Positions 1 to 5,219 of a stretch of 5,876 nucleotides of DNA are shown one piece after another. The DNA lies in the NCBI RefSeq assembly GCF_023228785.1, contig NZ_JALOAN010000066.1:1-5876 (forward strand), written 5' to 3'. How positions within the stretch are numbered: position 1 is the stretch's first letter; the number at the start of each line of letters is the position of its first letter. The stretch is from Sulfurimonas sp. (lineage in GTDB: Bacteria > Campylobacterota > Campylobacteria > Campylobacterales > Sulfurimonadaceae). A program made the position numbers and the translations under genes. The notes beneath the pieces were generated by a model. It was not told where the DNA came from, made no database searches, and saw only the letters and a program-made list of their open reading frames with translations.

Positions 1-93
1 CTTAGTTATTGATACTTCATCATCAAGTTTTGGTAAGTTTGACAACTCATCCAACCTTGAAGACAACCTATCAAACAAGTTACTATTTTCCAT
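1..93 (-). CDS. N-terminal part of an unidentified protein (cut by window edge)
   Basis: Only the first 31 codons are present, reading MENSNLFDRLSSRLDELSNL and then PKLDDEVSITK before the window ends. The ATG at 93-91 is preceded by AGGGAG with a 6-nt gap, a good Shine-Dalgarno site that supports this start. The visible peptide is hydrophilic, predicted helical and rich in Leu, Ser and Asp, with no signal peptide or membrane segment. I do not recognise the family. It lies 156 nt downstream of the hydrogenase large subunit on the same strand. A terminator-like structure lies in that gap, so it is probably a separate transcription unit, although read-through cannot be excluded. Confidence 0.6.
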   Translation of the reverse strand, partial: MENSNLFDRLSSRLDELSNLPKLDDEVSITK

Positions 94-106
94 GAAACAC
101 TCCCTA

Positions 107-145
107 AGTTATATTAGTTATATCCACAAAATGAATACTCATTCA
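107..145 (-). promoter_or_regulatory. Possible control region of the gene at 1-93: palindrome and AT-rich direct repeat
   Basis: On the minus strand a 14-bp near-palindrome, TGAATGAGTATTCA (145-132), has perfect 5-bp arms (TGAAT/ATTCA) around a 4-bp centre. It lies just upstream of two TATAAC boxes (122-117 and 113-108), which fall within an 8-bp direct repeat (AGTTATAT at 107-114 and 116-123 on the plus strand). Either TATAAC could act as a -10, but no convincing -35 is seen. The palindrome is the kind of short dyad bound by TetR-type or similar dimeric regulators. This assignment is inference. Confidence 0.3.
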
Positions 146-158
146 GTAATAGTATACG

Positions 159-216
159 AAAAAAACTTAATTTAAAATTAATATTGCTTATATAACTATT
201 TTTTATATAGCAATAT
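159..216 (-). terminator. Hairpin cluster and T-run ending the hydrogenase operon
   Basis: In the direction of the hydrogenase transcript a long hairpin comes first. Its arms are 203-216 and 181-195, 14 pairs with one bulged base and a 7-nt loop. It is followed directly by a 7-bp A/T-only stem (167-173 with 175-181, sharing base 181) and then seven T residues (165-159). The stems have little G+C, so efficiency as a rho-independent terminator is uncertain. The position, 34 nt after the large-subunit stop, fits an operon end. Confidence 0.5.
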
Positions 217-249
217 AGAGTTTAGTATGATATATATAAAAGAAATTTA

Positions 250-1509
250 TTAATGTGTGGTGCAGACTGAGCAAACATCAAATGACTTAAAAACAAGCTC
301 TGCTGTTTTAATATCACCTAATCCAACCATAGCTTTTTGTGAAACTCCTGGTTTCTCTCTTGAGCCACCACTTAAGTTCCACTGTGTTGGGGTAATGATC
401 TCATAATTTTTTATAATTCCATCTTTTATCTCAACTTTATGTATCAATGTTCCTCGTGCTGCTTCAACAGCTGAAAAACCAGAAGAGTTTAGTTTTGATA
501 TATCAAGAGGTGGTTCAATATATGAAGGCTCAGCTAGATCTAAGTTTTTTAGTAAAATTTTACTATGGTTTAAAAGAGTTGAGATCTCATAGACTCTAGC
601 TAAAACTCTACTAAAAACACTATCTCCATGTTTTTTATGGGCATCCACAATGAGTGGAGTTTTGTTTATCATTGCACGAGCTAGTGGACCTACTTCATAA
701 TACTTATCTTTATAGCTTACATTTTTAGCAAATGAGGATGGAACTTCTGACTCTTTTACGTCTTCTAGTGAGATCTTATGACTAACTTTTGCCTTTAGTG
801 ATTTACCTTTTTTAAAAAAACTACTCTCTCCAAAAGCTATAAATCTATCATAACTCTTTGCATCTTTTAAAACATCTTCTTTTTTTATTTCTCTTAAGAT
901 GTTTGGTAAATCTCCCTCATACTCCAACAAGAGATCTGAGTTTGTAGCCTCTAACAAGGTTTTAGCATCTACTTTTACTATATTGTCTTCCACAAACTTG
1001 AGTGTTTGAGATATATAATTGTCACATTTTACAATATCCATCTGAGTAATCTCACAAACAACTCCACCAACTATAGCATAAGAAGTGTGTGGATACTGCC
1101 CACCAAAAATTGCAATAGCTTTACCCATAAGTTGCGTGGGATATGTTGCTTTTAAAATCTGCTGAGAATGTCCAAAAAATGGTAATATTGTGAGATAAAA
1201 CCACTTAAAATGATTTTGAATAAGCTCAAAGTTTAGAGTTAATTCTCTCATAATCTTTGCCTTATTTGAGAGCTCTAGATCTTCATAACAGCTCTCTAAT
1301 GCTTGCACTGTAGCTATGAGGTGTGCATGACCACATATTCCGCAAACTCTTGGATTTATCACAAGTGCATCAAACGCTCTCTTGCCTTTTAAAATATTCT
1401 CAATATTTCTTGTTGACATAAACTTAACATCCACAAAATCTATCTTGCCATCTTTAAAACTAAAGTCTAGTTTTGCCTCGCCCTCTATTTTTTCTATAAG
1501 TTTAATCAT
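250..1509 (-). CDS. [NiFe] hydrogenase large (catalytic) subunit, soluble group-2-like, without C-terminal extension
   Basis: This is the catalytic subunit that binds the NiFe(CN)2CO centre. Counting from the ATG (419 aa), the N-terminal nickel motif RVCGICGHAH is at 54-63 with ligands Cys56 and Cys59. The C-terminal motif DVCSVCTTH gives Cys413 and Cys416. Other family landmarks are IEGE near residue 9, GGQYPHTSYAIVGG (136-149), GPLARA (274-279), EAARGTLIH (349-357) and TPTQWNL (373-379). The protein ends exactly at the histidine after the last cysteine. Most enzymes of this family carry a further tail that a maturation endopeptidase removes; regulatory HupV/HoxC-type subunits lack it. I chose the ATG at 1509, preceded by AGAGAAGAAG, over an immediately adjacent TTG at 1512. 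The gene overlaps the small-subunit gene by 8 nt. Length and the missing tail suggest a cytosolic sensory or group 2 uptake enzyme; which of these it is remains open. Confidence 0.95.
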   Translation of the reverse strand: MIKLIEKIEGEAKLDFSFKDGKIDFVDVKFMSTRNIENILKGKRAFDALVINPRVCGICGHAHLIATVQALESCYEDLELSNKAKIMRELTLNFELIQNHFKWFYLTILPFFGHSQQILKATYPTQLMGKAIAIFGGQYPHTSYAIVGGVVCEITQMDIVKCDNYISQTLKFVEDNIVKVDAKTLLEATNSDLLLEYEGDLPNILREIKKEDVLKDAKSYDRFIAFGESSFFKKGKSLKAKVSHKISLEDVKESEVPSSFAKNVSYKDKYYEVGPLARAMINKTPLIVDAHKKHGDSVFSRVLARVYEISTLLNHSKILLKNLDLAEPSYIEPPLDISKLNSSGFSAVEAARGTLIHKVEIKDGIIKNYEIITPTQWNLSGGSREKPGVSQKAMVGLGDIKTAELVFKSFDVCSVCTTH

Positions 1510-2383
1510 CAAATAACTTCTTCTCTAACCTATCTATTTTAAAGGCTTTTGTAATTCCAGCAAGTGTAAGATAGACTCTTTTATTGACACCAACTGGTAA
1601 ATGCTCAGGAATTGCCATATTTTTCTTCGTGCTAAATAGATTTTGTCTTGGGAAACTAGGCTCCGTACAACCCATACAAGGAAGTCCAGCTCTAGTTTTA
1701 GAGTTTACCTCATTCCAAAGTATCTTATTACAACTTCCATGTGTAAAGGGTGCTTGACAACCATGATCGTAAAACATACAACCCTCAAGCTCTCCAAAGT
1801 TGTGATTATCTACTTTATACTCAAAGTACTCGTTTCTTGTACAGCCATTGTGAACTGTGTAGGCATAAAACTCTTTTGGACGCAAAAACTCATCAACTTT
1901 TAAAGTTATATCTTTTTTGATTGCATAAAGAGTGTTTACTAAAACTTCTGGATGAACTGGGCAACCTGAAAGAGATATAGTCTTATCAAGCAGACTCTTA
2001 AAAGTATCAACTCTCTTTTCTTGATCAAAGTGCAGTCCTGAAGTCTTTTCATAACCACTCTCTCTAAAAATCCCCCCAAAAGTCGCACATGTACCAACGG
2101 TAACTATCTTTTTAACTCTCTTAGAATATCTCTGGATTATATCCACAATGGATAGATCTGCTCTTTTAAACTCTTTTGATATCGCACCTTCAATCAGCAA
2201 GACATCACATTCAATATCTTGTGAGACTATATCTTGGAGCAGATATTTGGAGTCTATAACTGGATGATATATAAATTCAAAGTCCTCTAAGAACTGTTCC
2301 ATTTGTGAATAATTGAAAAATGAATGAGTATTACCGTTACATGAGATTGCACTAAGCCATAACACCTTCATTTTTGTTTTCAT
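1502..2383 (-). CDS. [NiFe] hydrogenase small (iron-sulfur) subunit, soluble, with CxxN at the proximal cluster
   Basis: This is the electron-transfer partner of the large subunit, 293 aa. It lacks a twin-arginine signal and a C-terminal membrane helix, so the complex should be cytosolic. Cluster residues can be placed by family pattern. Proximal cluster: Cys15, Cys99 (GTCATFGG) and Cys141 (SGCPVHPE). Distal cluster: His178, Cys181, Cys202 and Cys209. Medial cluster: Cys218, Cys236 and Cys239. The usual first pair CxxC reads Cys15-Asn-Gly-Asn18-Thr-His20, so one normal proximal ligand is an asparagine. The distal Cys202-Cys209 spacing is one residue longer than in the classical periplasmic form. 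The start is ATG 2 nt after the tetR stop. Met5 is a possible alternative, and neither has a strong Shine-Dalgarno, which suggests translational coupling. The family call is firm; the subgroup is inferred. Confidence 0.95.
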   Translation of the reverse strand: MKTKMKVLWLSAISCNGNTHSFFNYSQMEQFLEDFEFIYHPVIDSKYLLQDIVSQDIECDVLLIEGAISKEFKRADLSIVDIIQRYSKRVKKIVTVGTCATFGGIFRESGYEKTSGLHFDQEKRVDTFKSLLDKTISLSGCPVHPEVLVNTLYAIKKDITLKVDEFLRPKEFYAYTVHNGCTRNEYFEYKVDNHNFGELEGCMFYDHGCQAPFTHGSCNKILWNEVNSKTRAGLPCMGCTEPSFPRQNLFSTKKNMAIPEHLPVGVNKRVYLTLAGITKAFKIDRLEKKLFDD

Positions 2384-2385
2384 CT

Positions 2386-2976
2386 CTACTGTGAGCTCAA
2401 AGCTTTGTAGATATTGTATGTTATATCTTCTACATATTCATTTAGATCTTTTGGCAAAATATCTTCACCCTTTAAAAAGACCATACCACCTAAGTATCCC
2501 ATAAAAAGCCCAAAAGCACTAAAGAAGTCCTGCTCTCTTAAGTCTCCGCATCTAACACCCTCTTCAAAGTAGATCATTATCTCTGTCACAAACTCATTTA
2601 CACAGAGCATTCCCTCACAAGTATCTCTAAATACTTCACGATTAGATAGATAGATCCTTAAAAAGTAGTCTATCATTTCTGGTTTTACAGAAGCCGTCTT
2701 AAAATACATCTCTACTATTTTTCTTGTTTTTTCTTTAGTAGATATATCCTCTTCATTTATCTCTCTTAATTTTTTGCCTAAATATACAGAGATGTATTTT
2801 ATGATCTCACTTGCTAGTATATCTTTTGATTTAAAGTAGTTATACATATTGCCTACACTCATCTTAAGAGATTTAGCAATATCAGGAATAGTAGTGCTAT
2901 AGAAACCCCTTGAAGCAAATAGCTCTAACGCGCACTCTATTATCTGCTCTTTTTTTAACTGTTTCTTGTCTAACAA
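2386..2976 (-). CDS. TetR/AcrR-family transcriptional regulator leading the hydrogenase operon
   Basis: The 196-aa length is typical for the family. The N-terminal DNA-binding domain spans about residues 8-55. Its helix-turn-helix lies around 28-48 (TTIPDIAKSLKMSVGNMYNY), followed by the family's usual FKSKDIL segment. The rest is the variable helical ligand and dimer domain, which contains Cys120, Cys125 and Cys143. The effector cannot be predicted from sequence. The start is TTG at 2976: no ATG lies nearby in frame, and AGGGAG (2987-2982) sits 5 nt upstream. The stop is 2 nt before the hydrogenase small-subunit ATG, so the three genes should share one transcript. By analogy with other TetR proteins it probably represses its own operon. 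Its target might instead be elsewhere, with the hydrogenase activity feeding into its control; that is speculation. Confidence 0.92.
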   Translation of the reverse strand: MLDKKQLKKEQIIECALELFASRGFYSTTIPDIAKSLKMSVGNMYNYFKSKDILASEIIKYISVYLGKKLREINEEDISTKEKTRKIVEMYFKTASVKPEMIDYFLRIYLSNREVFRDTCEGMLCVNEFVTEIMIYFEEGVRCGDLREQDFFSAFGLFMGYLGGMVFLKGEDILPKDLNEYVEDITYNIYKALSSQ

Positions 2977-2981
2977 AAACT

Positions 2982-2987
2982 CTCCCT
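2982..2987 (-). promoter_or_regulatory. Shine-Dalgarno site fixing the TTG start of the tetR-type gene
   Basis: AGGGAG on the minus strand lies 5 nt before the TTG at 2976-2974. It is the strongest ribosome-binding site in the operon and decides the non-ATG start. Confidence 0.7.
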
Positions 2988-2990
2988 CTT

Positions 2991-3028
2991 AGTTTATATA
3001 ATAGAACCCTCTTATTAATCTATAAACT
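2991..3028. promoter_or_regulatory. Inverted repeat over the tetR promoter, candidate operator
   Basis: AGTTTATA (2991-2998) and TATAAACT (3021-3028) are perfect 8-bp inverted arms separated by 22 bp. They lie just upstream of the tetR Shine-Dalgarno and bracket the candidate -10 elements. A dimeric TetR protein could bind here to repress its own operon. The 22-bp spacing is long for a single TetR dimer, so it might be two half-site regions or a chance AT-rich dyad. Confidence 0.35.
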
Positions 3029-3042
3029 AGATTCCGTGTCAA
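2998..3042 (-). promoter_or_regulatory. Candidate promoter(s) of the tetR-hydrogenase operon
   Basis: On the minus strand a consensus -35 TTGACA (3042-3037) is followed after 17 nt by ATTAAT (3019-3014, 4 of 6 to consensus). A second option is TTTATA (3026-3021), a 17-nt spacer, then TATTAT (3003-2998, 5 of 6). Both would give short leaders ending at the TTG start. The first has the better -35, the second the better -10. Promoters in this phylum often depend mainly on the -10, which favours the second. Confidence 0.4.
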
Positions 3043-3089
3043 GCACGGGATGACGAGACATACGTCATCCTGAATTTGACTCAGGATCC
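3030..3089. repeat. 60-bp nested palindromic repeat element (REP/MITE-like)
   Basis: Two halves (3030-3055 and 3063-3088) form an imperfect inverted repeat, 19 of 26 matching, around a 7-bp centre. Each half is itself a hairpin: CCGTG/CACGG in the left, ATCCTGA/TCAGGAT in the right. The innermost arms GATGACG/CGTCATC are perfect. It is far more GC-rich and structured than its surroundings. Short palindromes of this style are dispersed in many bacterial genomes. Only one copy lies in this window, so its repeat status is inferred. Confidence 0.6.
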
Positions 3090-3110
3090 AACTTAATAAT
3101 TGTTCAGAGC

Positions 3111-3148
3111 ACTCAATAAAATTATACTACAATTTATTGAGTTTTTTT
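3111..3148 (+). terminator. Rho-independent terminator-like hairpin, plus strand
   Basis: ACTCAATAAA (3111-3120) pairs perfectly with TTTATTGAGT (3133-3142) around a 12-nt loop. A T-run, 3142-3148, follows on the plus strand. No plus-strand gene precedes it, so its transcript is unknown. It may be a relic or end a small RNA. On the minus strand the loop contains TATAAT (3126-3121), so part of it could instead be promoter sequence. Confidence 0.45.
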
Positions 3149-3390
3149 AGAATAAGGACAGTGAAATAAGTAAAATATAGCAAGTTATATTAGCTAGAAA
3201 TTGCACTTGTTTTAGAATGGGGTTCTTAAAAGTGGAACATTTTTGGAACAATGAGTTTAGATTTTCTTTGAAGTATTGTATTTTAGGACTTTATAAAAGG
3301 TTCTAAATTTTCATTCTATATCATCTATTTTCATTGTTTTTCAAATTTTGTAGTAAAAACTGTAGTAAAAATATGATTTTAGAAAAAACA
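3149..3390. other. AT-rich intergenic stretch with two short direct-repeat pairs
   Basis: No coding frame is convincing on either strand. Two pairs of short direct repeats stand out: TGGAACA at 3233-3239 and 3244-3250 (period 11), and TGTAGTAAAAA at 3349-3359 and 3361-3371 (period 12). Pairs spaced about one DNA turn like this are commonly seen beside tyrosine-recombinase attachment sites, where they can be arm-type binding sites. No clear terminator for the fic gene is visible here. Confidence 0.45.
3349..3371. repeat. Tandem pair TGTAGTAAAAA, period 12
   Basis: Two perfect 11-bp copies (3349-3359, 3361-3371) lie 20 bp beyond the end of the fic gene. The first ten bases recur once more in inverted orientation, TTTTACTACA, at 5101-5110. 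The copies therefore face each other across about 1.75 kb containing fic. This may mark the edges of an inserted segment. Confidence 0.55.
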
Positions 3391-4611
3391 TCAATCTACT
3401 TTTTGGGGAATAAGCTCTGGGATAATCTGCGAAGCAAAGAATGAATTTACTTTCAATCGAAGTGGTGCTTTACTATGTTCACTTTCTATATAGCCCATTT
3501 TCGTTAGAGTGCTTACGAGTTTTGTAGCAGTGCTTACACTTTTACCTATGGCTAAAGGCACATATTTTCTCTCTAGTTCACCACTTAACAACAAGTGAGA
3601 AAATAACAGTTCAGAGTATTTTGGTAAGGCTTCTTGTTTGTAAAACATCCCCTCTTGTGAAAATTTTACAAATTTTCTAATTTTATCATTAAGCTGATCA
3701 AGTCGTAAACCATTTCCCATAAACTCTATTTGATCTAATGCTGCCTCAAGCATATATTTTAAATATCCCTCAAGTCCCCTAAGCGACAATTCTCCTCTTC
3801 CGTCCGTTGCACCTTGTTGTTTCATATCTGCATAAGACAAGTAGTGCTGATACTCTTTAACATCTCTCGCAAGTCCTCTAGATATGTTCCATAAGCCATA
3901 GCCTTCAAGCTTCATATTCCAAAACATTGCATCAAGATGCAGTCTTGAAACCCTTCCGTTTCCGTCTAAGAAAGGGTGAAGATACGCTAAGCGATGATGA
4001 GAACTAAGTGCAGCAAGTAGTTTGATCGCTTTTGTAGAACTATTGAAAACTGAAGAATACTCTTTTTCATAGTAGTTGAGAACTGTTGTGATTAAATCAC
4101 TTGAAGGTGCAATATGGCTGCCAACTTGAACATCTTTTGTTCTGAACTCACCGGGTATCATCTCTATGAGTTCATTTTCTTTTTCAAGTTTTGTAAATTT
4201 TTCCATACCTTCACTAGAGTAAAAGAGTCGATGTATCTCTTTTATAAAATCTCTATTAATTACACTATGCCTAGTAGAATAATCCTCAACAAACTCTTGT
4301 GTTTTGATATGGGCAACTGAAAGCTCTTGCAGTGCTTTTTCTTTAGAATTATCTGAAAATTGTTTCAGCATAGCTTTTTCAATATCTATAGGGTGTGTAC
4401 TTTCCGCCTCAATTCTGTTTGAATAGTAACTGTTTGTGATCCGTAAAACATCCCTAAAAGTATTTACAACATATTGGTTATATCCACTTGCAATCTTTGC
4501 ACTTTCTATACAAACTTTTTCTGAAAGCTCTAATAATTCTGGCTTTATCTGCCCTTTTAGATTATAAGGCATAATTGGAGATATTAACATTTTATCCATC
4601 CTTGATGTCAT
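3391..4611 (-). CDS. Fic-family protein (probable AMP-transferase, class II) with C-terminal winged helix
   Basis: Fic proteins usually transfer AMP from ATP onto hydroxyl side chains of target proteins. The catalytic motif HPFLDGNGRVSR is at 212-223 of 406 residues, with catalytic His212 and the Asp and Arg residues complete. The flap that positions the target is PGEFRTKDVQVG (153-164). An N-terminal inhibitory helix is visible as Ser64-Asn-Arg-Ile-Glu68-Ala, matching the class II (S/T)xxxE(G/N) pattern except for Ala at the last position. Activity is therefore expected to be restrained in cis. Residues 330-390 look like a winged helix-turn-helix (IGKSVSTATKLVSTL), typical of large Fic proteins of this type. 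The coordinates give the longest frame. Met8 at 4590 has a better Shine-Dalgarno (AAGGA, 8 nt upstream), and a candidate -10 overlaps the first ATG, so the true start may be Met8. It stands alone with no partner gene; its target is unknown. Confidence 0.92.
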   Translation of the reverse strand: MTSRMDKMLISPIMPYNLKGQIKPELLELSEKVCIESAKIASGYNQYVVNTFRDVLRITNSYYSNRIEAESTHPIDIEKAMLKQFSDNSKEKALQELSVAHIKTQEFVEDYSTRHSVINRDFIKEIHRLFYSSEGMEKFTKLEKENELIEMIPGEFRTKDVQVGSHIAPSSDLITTVLNYYEKEYSSVFNSSTKAIKLLAALSSHHRLAYLHPFLDGNGRVSRLHLDAMFWNMKLEGYGLWNISRGLARDVKEYQHYLSYADMKQQGATDGRGELSLRGLEGYLKYMLEAALDQIEFMGNGLRLDQLNDKIRKFVKFSQEGMFYKQEALPKYSELLFSHLLLSGELERKYVPLAIGKSVSTATKLVSTLTKMGYIESEHSKAPLRLKVNSFFASQIIPELIPQKVD

Positions 4612-4639
4612 TATATCTATTTTCTTTATTTTATTGCAA
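4610..4639 (-). promoter_or_regulatory. Candidate fic promoter overlapping the longest-frame ATG
   Basis: On the minus strand TTGCAA (4639-4634) is followed after 18 nt by a perfect TATAAT (4615-4610). The last two bases of TATAAT are the first two of the upstream ATG. A transcript starting about 7 nt further on would miss that ATG and begin right at the AAGGA serving Met8. This fits a short-leader message and the shorter protein. Confidence 0.45.
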
Positions 4640-4640
4640 C

Positions 4641-4746
4641 TTTTACGAGATAAATTATGAGGAACATAATGGCTAATAGTGCCAATTTTTAGGAACTTAA
4701 GAAGATGTTCTAAAATTAATTAGTCTCTTTTTTACGAGATAAATTA
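4641..4746. repeat. Duplicated 17-bp box TTTTACGAGATAAATTA upstream of fic
   Basis: Perfect copies lie at 4641-4657 and 4730-4746, 89 bp apart in the same orientation. The first directly abuts the candidate fic -35. Between them is an imperfect hairpin (4687-4696 with 4707-4715, one bulge). The copies could be regulator-binding sites for fic or the trace of a small duplication. Apart from these the stretch 4612-4824 holds no convincing gene. Confidence 0.5.
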
Positions 4747-4824
4747 CGGAATGTATTACTAGATCATTTTACTTTTAACATTTCACTAAATGCTTCGATA
4801 CTTCCGAGTTCACAGGTAACACCA

Positions 4825-5025
4825 TTGTATTATCAAAAAGTGTGTAGTGCTACTATGATAGCTTTAACAGGTGCGAACAAAGAACTAATAGAGCAACAGA
4901 TACCACAATATTTTATGTATGCTTCAAAAAATGGTAGGAGTAGATGGGAAGCATTAGGAGTTGAAATAACTATAGCACCTGATAGTCAAAATTTACTAGG
5001 TTGTAGTTTTTACAAGAATAAATAA
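4825..5025 (+). CDS. Short ORF of unknown function, possibly the 3' remnant of a longer gene
   Basis: The frame reads as 66 aa from a TTG at 4825, or 56 aa from the ATG at 4855. It is open back to 4720 without an in-frame ATG or strong ribosome-binding site. The peptide looks like genuine protein (TGANKELIEQQIPQYFMYAS, then RWEALGVEITI and LLGCSFYKNK at the end). I do not recognise a family. It has no membrane segment. The lack of a good start, the plus orientation among minus-strand genes, and the position between candidate recombination repeats suggest a decayed fragment rather than an intact gene. The upstream part (4750-4830) is also readable as short minus-strand peptides, so even the coding strand is not certain there. 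Confidence 0.35.
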   Translation: MYYQKVCSATMIALTGANKELIEQQIPQYFMYASKNGRSRWEALGVEITIAPDSQNLLGCSFYKNK

Positions 5026-5100
5026 TTTAAATTGTGTATGTATGATGTTGATAGTGGAGATAACTAATCAAAGATAATTAAAAGCTTATAAAAGAGTAGA

Positions 5101-5110
5101 TTTTACTACA
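5101..5110. repeat. Inverted copy of the 3349/3361 repeat
   Basis: TTTTACTACA is the exact reverse complement of TGTAGTAAAA at 3349 and 3361. It lies 13 bp before the GGGTAGCAA pair and about 110 bp from the 3' end of tRNA-Leu. A ten-base AT-rich match could be chance; the placement opposite the other pair makes it noteworthy. Confidence 0.4.
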
Positions 5111-5123
5111 TAGTTTCATTAAT

Positions 5124-5143
5124 GGGTAGCAATAGGGTAGCAA
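5124..5143. repeat. Tandem pair GGGTAGCAA, period 11, next to tRNA-Leu
   Basis: Two perfect 9-bp copies lie at 5124-5132 and 5135-5143. They are 76 bp beyond the 3' end of the minus-strand tRNA-Leu, the side where integrative elements enter tRNA genes. Similar doublets are familiar next to tRNA-targeted integrase genes and may be arm-type integrase sites. No integrase gene is present. Outside these repeats, 5026-5219 holds no gene that I can support. Confidence 0.5.
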
Positions 5144-5219
5144 ATAGATTTAATAGAAAGCTTAAACTTATTAGTAAAGTTCGATGTATAAGTAGTTTTG
5201 AGAGATTTTTTGTATTGAA

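Noticed and set aside
1643..1903. 86-codon plus-strand open frame
   Set aside because: It lies entirely antisense to the well-supported hydrogenase small subunit and has no protein-like features.
3111..3371. Search for a CRISPR array or satellite-type repeats in the AT-rich gap
   Set aside because: Only two-copy short direct repeats are present; there is no regular repeat-spacer pattern.
4114..4320. 68-codon plus-strand open frame
   Set aside because: It is antisense to the fic gene, has low-complexity Phe-rich composition, and has no supporting start site.
4762..4829. Short minus-strand peptide ending in ELGSIEAFSEMLKVK, resembling the C-terminus of an SPFH-type protein
   Set aside because: Only about 20 codons are open before stop codons upstream, and the overlapping plus-strand frame reads equally well. 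It is too short to support as a gene remnant.
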